DNA from: JAYFRE01 sp034926235
Lineage (GTDB): Bacteria > Pseudomonadota > Alphaproteobacteria > Rhodospirillales > Magnetospirillaceae
Direction: 5' to 3'
Length of the DNA: 15,307 bases
Assembly (NCBI GenBank): GCA_034926235.1
Contig: JAYFRE010000026.1
Location: 1-15,307, forward strand
In this document: one piece after another, positions 1 to 5,575 of the stretch
How the letters are laid out: each line of letters opens with the position of its first letter
How positions within the stretch are numbered: the stretch's first letter is position 1
Notes under the pieces: model-generated
The model's input: the letters and a program-made list of their open reading frames with translations, nothing else
Databases searched by the model: none
Told to the model about the DNA's origin: nothing
Program-made: the position numbers and the translations under genes

Positions 1-465
1 AAATCCGAGATGTCGGTCGGCTACGCTACGCTTTATGGCGATATGTGCGGCGGCTATTCGGTCTTGAAGGACGTCTACAAGACGACGGTCTTCGCCTTGT
101 CGCGCTGGCGCAACGGCAAGCGGCCCGACGGCGCGTTAGGGCCGGAGGGTCCGGTGATGCCCGAGCGGGTCATCACCAAGCCGCCTTCCGCCGAATTGAA
201 GCCGAATCAAAAGGATCAGGACAGCCTGCCGCCCTATGACGAGCTGGACGCGATTCTGGAATGCATGATCGAGCGCGAGATGGGGCCGGCTGAAATCGCC
301 GCTGCAGGTCATGACCGGGAAGTGGTGCGCCGGGTGTTCCGCTTGCTTGACCGCGCCGAATATAAACGCCGTCAGGCCCCGCCCGGGGTCAAGATCACGG
401 CCCGCGCCTTTGGGCGCGACCGCCGTTATCCTATCGTCAACGGCTTCACCGACACGGTATCTTAA
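1..465 (+). CDS. nadE: NAD+ synthetase, C-terminal part (5' end outside window)
   Basis: Only the last 154 codons are present; the frame is open from base 1 and ends at TAA 463-465. NadE makes NAD+ from deamido-NAD+ with ATP and ammonia, usually ammonia from glutamine via an N-terminal nitrilase-like domain that would lie outside the window. The visible part begins with KSEMSVGYATLYGDMCGG, which matches the conserved NKSE..VGY.TLYGDM.GG stretch of the NAD synthetase domain. It is followed by the PP...LKPNQ.DQDSLPPYD.LD segment and the basic C-terminal tail KRRQAPPGVKITARAFG typical of the family. gltX starts 3 nt after the stop, so the two are probably co-transcribed. Whether the missing part carries the glutaminase domain cannot be seen; the C-terminal sequence resembles the long glutamine-dependent form. 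Confidence 0.93.
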   Translation, partial: KSEMSVGYATLYGDMCGGYSVLKDVYKTTVFALSRWRNGKRPDGALGPEGPVMPERVITKPPSAELKPNQKDQDSLPPYDELDAILECMIEREMGPAEIAAAGHDREVVRRVFRLLDRAEYKRRQAPPGVKITARAFGRDRRYPIVNGFTDTVS

Positions 466-468
466 ACG

Positions 469-1806
469 ATGACGGTCACAGTTCGCTTCGCCCCCAGCCC
501 GACGGGCCGGCTTCATGTCGGCAATGCGCGGGTCGCTTTGATCAATGCGCTGTTCGCCCGCCGCGACGGCGGTTCCTTCATCCTGCGCATTGATGACACC
601 GACACTGAACGCAGCTTGAAAGAGCATGAGGACGCCATCCTCGCCGATCTTGACTGGCTTGGTATCGACTGGAATTCTTTTGCGCGCCAGTCCGAGCGCA
701 TCGATCGCTACGAGGCCGCCGCCGCCGCGCTCAAGGCTTCGGGCCGGCTCTATCCCTGCTATGAGACCGCCGAGGAGCTGGATTACAAGCGCAAGCGCCA
801 GTTGGCGCGGGGCCGCCCCCCGGTCTATGACCGCGCTGCCCTGGCGCTAGGGGACGAGGACCGCCGCCGGCTGGAGGCGGAGGGGCGCCGCCCGCATTGG
901 CGTTTCCGTCTGGCCGAAGGCGAGGCGCGCTGGAACGATCTGGTGCGCGGGCCTTGCCATTATGATGCCGCGCATCTGTCCGATCCGGTGCTGATCCGCG
1001 CCGATGGCAGCTTCCTTTACACCTTGCCATCGGTGGTGGACGACGCCGAGATGGGCGTGACCCATGTCATCAGGGGCGAGGATCACGTCACCAATACCGC
1101 CGCCCAGATTCAGATTTTCGAGGCGCTGGGGGCGACGCCGCCCGGTTTCGCCCATCTGTCGCTGATGACGGGCCAGGACGGGCAGGGATTGTCCAAACGC
1201 CTGGGCAGCCTGTCCTTGGGCGAATTGCGCGCCGCCGGCGTCGAGGCGATGGCGCTGAACAGTCTGCTTGCCAAGCTTGGCACCTCGGACCCGGTGCTGC
1301 CGCGCCATAGCCTGGACGATCTGGCCGCTGAGTTCGATTTCGCTAAATTCGGCCGCGCCGCGCCGAAATTCGACGAGGCCGAGCTTGATCATCTGAACGC
1401 CCGGCTGATCCACGACATGCCCTTTGCCGAGGCCGAGGCCGGGTTGGCGCGGCTGGGAATCGCCGCTGATCCGGCGTTCTGGAACGCGGTGCGGGGCAAT
1501 CTGACCCGGCTGTCGGACGCGTTGCCCTGGTGGCGGGTCTGCCGCGACGTGGTGACGCCCCGGATCGAGGATGCGGATTTCCTGAACAAGGCCGCCTCGT
1601 TGCTGCCGCCCGAACCCTGGGATGAGGCGACCTGGCCGGCCTGGATCGACAGGGTAAAGGCGGAAAGCGGCCGCAAGGGCCGCGCCTTGTTCCACCCCCT
1701 ACGCCTGGCCTTGACCGGGCGGGAGGATGGCCCTGAAATGAAAATGCTGCTGCCCCTCATCGGCCATGACCGCGCCGCCGCCCGTCTGGGCGGAAAGACC
1801 GCCTGA
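469..1806 (+). CDS. gltX: Glutamyl-tRNA synthetase, second-type (GltX2-like), 445 aa
   Basis: A class I aminoacyl-tRNA synthetase that charges tRNA with glutamate in the cytosol. The HIGH signature is HVGN at residues 16-19, after RFAPSPTGRL. The KMSKS signature is LSKR at 241-244, as in GluRS; GlnRS normally reads MSKR and has a beta-barrel C-terminal domain absent here. In the region where many GluRS enzymes bind zinc, only one cysteine is present (YPCYE, 95-99), so the zinc site is probably lost. The C-terminal anticodon-binding part is compact and ends in the usual LRLALTGRE.GPE...LLPLIG motif. Many alphaproteobacteria have two GluRS copies and no GlnRS, making Gln-tRNA by GatCAB. Whether this copy charges tRNA-Glu, tRNA-Gln or both cannot be told. 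ATG 469 follows the nadE stop by 3 nt without an obvious Shine-Dalgarno, which suggests coupling; cysS follows 12 nt after its stop. Confidence 0.96.
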   Translation: MTVTVRFAPSPTGRLHVGNARVALINALFARRDGGSFILRIDDTDTERSLKEHEDAILADLDWLGIDWNSFARQSERIDRYEAAAAALKASGRLYPCYETAEELDYKRKRQLARGRPPVYDRAALALGDEDRRRLEAEGRRPHWRFRLAEGEARWNDLVRGPCHYDAAHLSDPVLIRADGSFLYTLPSVVDDAEMGVTHVIRGEDHVTNTAAQIQIFEALGATPPGFAHLSLMTGQDGQGLSKRLGSLSLGELRAAGVEAMALNSLLAKLGTSDPVLPRHSLDDLAAEFDFAKFGRAAPKFDEAELDHLNARLIHDMPFAEAEAGLARLGIAADPAFWNAVRGNLTRLSDALPWWRVCRDVVTPRIEDADFLNKAASLLPPEPWDEATWPAWIDRVKAESGRKGRALFHPLRLALTGREDGPEMKMLLPLIGHDRAAARLGGKTA

Positions 1807-1818
1807 GAAAGACTGCCC

Positions 1819-3201
1819 ATGCCGCTTTGCGTTTACAACACCCTGTCCCGTCTGAAGGAGCCCTTCCTTCCGCTCGATCCCGGCCATGTCCGCATGTATG
1901 TCTGCGGCCCCACCGTCTATGACCGGGCCCATATCGGCAATGCGCGCCCCGTGGTGGTGTTCGACGTGCTGTACCGCCTGCTGCGGCGGCTTTACCCCCG
2001 GGTCACTTATGTCCGCAACATCACCGACGTGGACGACAAGATCAATGCGCGCGCCCGCGAGCGGGGCTGCACGATCGCCGATCTGACGCTGGGCACCACG
2101 CGCGATTTCCATGCCGACATGGACGCACTTAACTGTCTTTCCCCGGACATCGAACCGCGCGCCACCGCCCATATCGCGCAGATGATCAAGATGATCGGGT
2201 TGTTGATCGAACGCGGCCACGCCTATGAGGCCGAGGGCCATGTGCTGTTCTCGGTCGCGTCCTGGTCGTCCTATGGCAAGCTGTCGCGGCGCAGCCTGGA
2301 CGAGATGATCGCGGGCGCGCGGGTCGATGTGGCCCCTTATAAGCGCGATCCGGTCGATTTCGTGCTGTGGAAACCGTCTGCCGACGATCTGCCCGGCTGG
2401 GACAGCCCCTGGGGGCGCGGACGGCCCGGCTGGCATATCGAATGCTCGGCCATGAGCCAGGAATATCTGGGGCAGAGCTTCGATATCCATGGCGGCGGCC
2501 AGGATTTGGTCTTCCCCCATCACGAGAACGAGATCGCGCAGAGCGAGGCCGCCTGCGGCCAGATTTTCGCCCGCTACTGGCTGCATAATGGCTGGCTGAT
2601 GGTCGAGGGCGAGAAGATGTCGAAATCGCTCGGCAATTTCGTCACCGTGCACGACCTGCTCGGCCAGGCCCCGGGCGAGGCGATCCGGCTGGCGATGCTG
2701 TCCACCCATTACCACCAGCCTTTCGATTGGACCGCCGAGGGGTTGCGCGCCGCCCGCACCACGCTGGACCGGCTGTATCTGGCCCTGCGCGGCGTGACTG
2801 GAATCGCGCCGGAAGGCGAGGACGACATGCCCGAAGGCGTGCGCGCGGCGCTGGAAGACGATCTCAACACCCCGCTTGCCATCGCCGGACTGCATGAGTT
2901 GGCCGGCGCGCTCAACAAGGCAACCACCGATGCCGAGAAGGCGCGCGCCAAGGGCGCGCTGCTGGCTGCCGGGCGTATGCTGGGCGTCTTGCAGCAGGAC
3001 CCGGAAGCGTGGCTGCGCTGGAGCCCGGAGGGGCAGGGGGACGGACTGGACGAGGCCGCCATCGAGACCCTGATCGCTCAGCGTCTGGCGGCGCGCAAGG
3101 CGAAGGATTTCGCCGAAGCCGATCGCATCCGCGCCGATCTTCTGGCCCAGGGCGTGATCCTGGAAGACGGGGCCGGCGGCACGAGCTGGCGGCGGCAATG
3201 A
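1819..3201 (+). CDS. cysS: Cysteinyl-tRNA synthetase, 460 aa
   Basis: Class I synthetase that attaches cysteine to tRNA-Cys. Length is normal for the family. Signatures in order: zinc-ligand Cys29 in MYVCGPTVYD; HIGH box as HIGN at 38-41; RNITDVDDKI; the GWHIECSAMS zinc cysteine; the DIHGGGQDLVFPHHENEIAQSEA stretch that supplies further zinc ligands; and KMSKS at 266-270. The C-terminal part is the helical DALR-like domain plus a short tail (FAEADRIRADLLAQGVILED) also typical of CysS. A GAAAG just before ATG 1819 is a plausible ribosome binding site. The TGA stop overlaps the ATG of trmJ in an ATGA, indicating translational coupling. No frameshift or missing catalytic motif. Confidence 0.98.
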   Translation: MPLCVYNTLSRLKEPFLPLDPGHVRMYVCGPTVYDRAHIGNARPVVVFDVLYRLLRRLYPRVTYVRNITDVDDKINARARERGCTIADLTLGTTRDFHADMDALNCLSPDIEPRATAHIAQMIKMIGLLIERGHAYEAEGHVLFSVASWSSYGKLSRRSLDEMIAGARVDVAPYKRDPVDFVLWKPSADDLPGWDSPWGRGRPGWHIECSAMSQEYLGQSFDIHGGGQDLVFPHHENEIAQSEAACGQIFARYWLHNGWLMVEGEKMSKSLGNFVTVHDLLGQAPGEAIRLAMLSTHYHQPFDWTAEGLRAARTTLDRLYLALRGVTGIAPEGEDDMPEGVRAALEDDLNTPLAIAGLHELAGALNKATTDAEKARAKGALLAAGRMLGVLQQDPEAWLRWSPEGQGDGLDEAAIETLIAQRLAARKAKDFAEADRIRADLLAQGVILEDGAGGTSWRRQ

Positions 3202-3980
3202 GCGGGACCGAAATGGTAGCGGACAACGCGGACGGCGGCGCGGACACGCCGGCGGTCATCCTGGTGCGGCCGCAACTGGCCGAGAATATCGGCACCACGG
3301 CGCGGGCGATGCTGAATTGCGGCCTGACCGATCTGCGTCTGGTGGCGCCGCGCCAAAGCCCGCTGGCCGACAAGGCCATCGCCGCCTCGGCGGGGGCCGA
3401 TTCGGTCTTGCGCGCGGCGCGGATCTTCGACGACACCGAAAGCGCCATCACCGATCTTCAGCATGTCTATGCCACCACCGGGCGCAACCGCTTCATGGTC
3501 AAGCCGGTGGAAACGCCGCGCCGCGCCGCTGCGGGCATGCGCGACTTCATCGCGGTCGGGCAGCGTTGCGGCGTGTTGTTCGGCCCCGAACGCACCGGGT
3601 TGGAAAATGACGATGTGGCCCTGGCCGACATCGTCGTCACCGTGCCGCTCAATCCCGATTATTGCTCGCTCAATCTGGCTCAGTCGGTGCTGATCATCGG
3701 CTATGAATGGTTCCAAGCCGGCGATCCGGCCGAGCCTAGGGCGATGACCAAGGGCGCGCAGCCCCCCGCCACGCGCCAGGAATTGCTGGGCTTCTTCCGC
3801 CATCTGGAAGACGAGCTGGACGCCTGCAACTTCTTCCGCGTCGCCGAAAAGCGCCCCTCGATGGTGCGCAACATCCGCAATCTGTTCGAGCGCGCCGATC
3901 TGACCGCGCAGGAAGTGCGGACCCTGCATGGCATCGTCGGTGAACTGGTGACATTGCGTCAGCCCAAGAACAACGGCTGA
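3198..3980 (+). CDS. trmJ: tRNA (cytidine/uridine-32-2'-O)-methyltransferase TrmJ, 260 aa
   Basis: A SPOUT-class (SpoU) RNA 2'-O-methyltransferase. The TrmJ family methylates position 32 in the anticodon loop of several tRNAs using S-adenosylmethionine. Family marks: PAVILVRPQLAENIGTTARAM with the catalytic-region NIGTTARAM; the knot motif FGPERTGLEND beginning at Phe128; and VPLNPDYCSLNLAQSVLIIGYEW, a SpoU motif 3 of TrmJ type. The C-terminal helical extension (about 185-260), with FFRVAEKRPSMVRNIRN, separates TrmJ from TrmH and RlmB. The start is ATG 3198, which overlaps the cysS stop (ATGA). The protein begins with about 15 variable residues before the fold, as is common. Grouping with two tRNA synthetases suits a tRNA-maturation operon. 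The exact target (Cm32, Um32 or both) is inferred from the family. Confidence 0.93.
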   Translation: MSGTEMVADNADGGADTPAVILVRPQLAENIGTTARAMLNCGLTDLRLVAPRQSPLADKAIAASAGADSVLRAARIFDDTESAITDLQHVYATTGRNRFMVKPVETPRRAAAGMRDFIAVGQRCGVLFGPERTGLENDDVALADIVVTVPLNPDYCSLNLAQSVLIIGYEWFQAGDPAEPRAMTKGAQPPATRQELLGFFRHLEDELDACNFFRVAEKRPSMVRNIRNLFERADLTAQEVRTLHGIVGELVTLRQPKNNG

Positions 3981-4017
3981 CACCCCTGCTCGGAAAGGGT
4001 CTTGTGTCCTGACGGAA

Positions 4018-4638
4018 TTGGCCGGGCTCATCATCGATCATTACGAACGCCATGCCCTTGCCTGGGATGCCGACCGGAGCAAGAGGCCTTGGATCGATAA
4101 GCCCTGGCTGGAACGCTTCGCCGATGCTCTGCCGGATGGCGCGCATATCCTTGATCTGGGATGCGGCGGCGGCGCGCCGGTGGCGCACTATATGACCGGG
4201 CGCGGATTCCATGTCACCGGCCTCGATACGTCGCCGACCTTGATTTCCTTGTGCCGCAGCCGTTTGCCCGACCAGGAGTGGCTGGTCGGAGACATGCGCG
4301 CATTGCGCCTGAACCGCCGGTTCGACGGTGTGCTGGCCTGGGACAGCTTCTTTCATCTTGGGCATGACGATCAACGCCGCATGATCGGGCTGTTCGCCCA
4401 ACATGCGGGGCCTTCGGCGATGCTGATATTCAATAGCGGTCCGACCCATGGCGAAGCCATCGGGGACTATCGGGGCGATCCACTCTATCACGCCAGCCTG
4501 GCCGCCGAGGAATACGAGGCGTTGCTGCGCGCCGCGGGCTTCGGCGTCGTCGCTCATGAGGTCGAGGATTGGCAGAATGCGGGCGGGCGCACCGTGTGGC
4601 TGGCGCGGAAGGACGGACCGAATGATCAAAACCTTTGA
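4018..4638 (+). CDS. Class I SAM-dependent methyltransferase, small, substrate unknown
   Basis: A small Rossmann-fold methyltransferase. With the TTG 4018 start it has 206 residues; SAM motif I is HILDLGCGGG at 43-52, and an acidic residue follows strand 2 (TGLDTS). Motif-IV-like FDGVLAWDSFFHL fits ubiE/tehB-like or 'Methyltransf_11/25' enzymes. The N terminus ..LAGLIIDHYERHALAWD.. resembles stand-alone bacterial methyltransferases of unknown substrate. No ATG or GTG start exists in frame near the N terminus. TTG 4018 has little Shine-Dalgarno, whereas CTG 4009 would give M-T-E-L-A-G-L-I-I-D, lies 10 nt after GGAAAGG (3992-3998) and is the better-looking start (see findings). The gene lies 37 nt after trmJ and is probably co-transcribed. 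Its stop codon is embedded in the -35 box of the rpsD promoter. Confidence 0.85.
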   Translation: MAGLIIDHYERHALAWDADRSKRPWIDKPWLERFADALPDGAHILDLGCGGGAPVAHYMTGRGFHVTGLDTSPTLISLCRSRLPDQEWLVGDMRALRLNRRFDGVLAWDSFFHLGHDDQRRMIGLFAQHAGPSAMLIFNSGPTHGEAIGDYRGDPLYHASLAAEEYEALLRAAGFGVVAHEVEDWQNAGGRTVWLARKDGPNDQNL

Positions 4639-4662
4639 CTTCCGCGCTGGGTTTTGCATAAT
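4635..4662 (+). promoter_or_regulatory. Sigma-70-type promoter of rpsD
   Basis: TTGACT (4635-4640) and CATAAT (4657-4662) are separated by 16 bp, with a TG one base upstream of the -10 box. The hexamers match the consensus at 5/6 each. The predicted transcription start is near 4669, giving a leader of about 100 nt before rpsD. The -35 box shares bases with the TGA stop of the upstream methyltransferase gene (4636-4638). Confidence 0.7.
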
Positions 4663-4668
4663 CCGCCC

Positions 4669-4768
4669 CTTCATTCCCGAGAATGTGGGCCGGTAGCCAA
4701 TCCGTTCCCCGCCCCGGCAACGCCCGGACGGACTATCGGGACAATTTAAAGCGAAATGGGGATACCCG
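4669..4768 (+). promoter_or_regulatory. rpsD 5' leader with alternative hairpins (candidate S4 autoregulatory element)
   Basis: The leader contains a perfect 5-bp hairpin, CATTC (4672-4676) with GAATG (4681-4685). It also contains GCCGG (4689-4693) opposite CCGGC (4714-4718). Two competing helices involve CGGG 4737-4740. One pairs it with CCCG 4723-4726. The other pairs ATCGGG 4735-4740 with CCCGAT 4765-4770, which covers the first bases of the ATG. A T4734-G4771 wobble would extend that helix over the whole start codon. The ribosome binding site (GGGGAT, 4758-4763) lies in the 24-nt loop. Helices were read by eye; no folding energies were calculated. Ribosomal protein S4 represses its own translation in other bacteria; that it does so here is inference. 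Confidence 0.4.
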
Positions 4769-5386
4769 ATGAGCAAACGCATTCAAGCGAAATTCAAGAT
4801 CAATCGCCGCCTTGGCGTCAATCTGTGGGGCCGGTCCAAGAGCCCGCTGAACAAGGGGCGCGAAAGCCCGCCCGGTCAGCATGGCCAGCGCCGCCGCAAG
4901 CCGTCCGATTACGGCACCCAGCTGATGGCCAAGCAGAAGCTGAAGGGCTATTACGGCAATATCAGCGAAAAGCAGTTCCGCCGTCTGTATGACGAGGCCG
5001 TGCGCCGCCGTGGCGACACCTCGGAAAACCTGATCGGCCTGCTGGAGCGCCGCCTGGACGCGGTGGTCTATCGCATGAAGTTCGCGCCGTCGCCCTTCGC
5101 CTCTCGTCAGATCGTCAATCACGGCCATGTGACCGTGAATGGCCGCCGCGTCAACATCGCCTCTTATCAGGTGCGTGACGGCGACGTCGTCGGTTTGCGC
5201 GAAAAGTCCCGCGACATGGCGCTGGTGCTGGAAGCCGCGCAGTCGCCGGAACGGGACATCCCCGATTATCTGTCCGTCGATCACAAGGAAATGAAGGGCA
5301 CCTTCGTCCGCGCGCCCAAGCTCGCCGACGTGCCTTATCCGGTGCAGATGGAACCCAATCTGGTCATCGAGTTCTACTCGCGCTAA
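4769..5386 (+). CDS. rpsD: 30S ribosomal protein S4, 205 aa
   Basis: A primary 16S rRNA-binding protein that nucleates assembly of the 30S body and takes part in decoding accuracy. The length is the family norm for proteobacteria. Features in order: basic N-terminal domain with NLWGRSKSPLNKGRESPPGQHGQRRRK, the alphaproteobacterial form without the zinc cysteines; the LKGYYGNISEKQFRR helix segment; the S4 RNA-binding fold at about 95-155 (RLDAVVYRMKFAPS...RQIVNHGHVTVNGRRV); and the C-terminal IPDYLSVD...GTF.R.P...VPYPV.MEPNLVIEFYSR. The gene is monocistronic by position: it has its own promoter at 4635-4662 and strong hairpins 24 nt after the stop. A GGGGAT six bases before ATG 4769 serves as the ribosome binding site. 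Outside the alpha operon, S4 regulation must act on this leader if it exists. Confidence 0.99.
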   Translation: MSKRIQAKFKINRRLGVNLWGRSKSPLNKGRESPPGQHGQRRRKPSDYGTQLMAKQKLKGYYGNISEKQFRRLYDEAVRRRGDTSENLIGLLERRLDAVVYRMKFAPSPFASRQIVNHGHVTVNGRRVNIASYQVRDGDVVGLREKSRDMALVLEAAQSPERDIPDYLSVDHKEMKGTFVRAPKLADVPYPVQMEPNLVIEFYSR

Positions 5387-5409
5387 AACAGTAAGGTCGC
5401 ATGACCGAC

Positions 5410-5428
5410 GGGGAGGCCCGGCCTCCCC
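5410..5428 (+). terminator. GC-rich hairpin after rpsD (terminator-like)
   Basis: GGGGAGGC (5410-5417), a 3-nt loop CCG, and GCCTCCCC (5421-5428) form a perfect 8-bp stem 24 nt after the rpsD stop. No U-tract follows, so this is an atypical intrinsic terminator or a 3'-end-protecting hairpin. Confidence 0.5.
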
Positions 5429-5435
5429 CTACGAT

Positions 5436-5467
5436 GTGGCGAAAGGGCCGAAACGCCCCTTCGCCAC
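5436..5467 (+). terminator. Second long hairpin after rpsD (terminator or RNA element)
   Basis: GTGGCGAA (5436-5443) pairs perfectly with TTCGCCAC (5460-5467). The stem continues after one A-C mismatch with GGGC (5445-5448) and GCCC (5455-5458), closing on the 6-nt loop CGAAAC. It lies 7 nt after the first hairpin and 18 nt before the purine-rich ribosome binding site of the kinase gene. No U-tract follows. It may end or stabilise the rpsD transcript, or act in the kinase mRNA leader. Confidence 0.45.
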
Positions 5468-5485
5468 TGGCGTATCTGGGACCTT

Positions 5486-5492
5486 GAGGAGG
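5486..5492 (+). promoter_or_regulatory. Strong Shine-Dalgarno upstream of the histidine kinase
   Basis: GAGGAGG is the strongest ribosome binding site in this half of the window. The kinase frame opens at 5498 (after TGA 5495-5497) and has no ATG, GTG or TTG until TTG 5576, 83 nt away. ACG 5501 is in frame at an 8-nt spacing. TTG 5494 is only 1 nt away and in a different frame. The site therefore decides that the true N terminus lies upstream of 5576. Confidence 0.6.
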
Positions 5493-5575
5493 ATTGAGCG
5501 ACGTCCGCATCTTCCGACGAACAACCGGCCGAGCCGGGGGGCGCGTCCGTTTCCTTCGCCACCGCCGCACCGACC

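Noticed and set aside
1699..3198. 499-codon open frame on the minus strand opposite cysS
   Set aside because: It mirrors cysS codons in high-GC DNA, is low-complexity and rich in Gln, Gly, Arg and Ala, and matches no family I know. The sense strand encodes an intact CysS.
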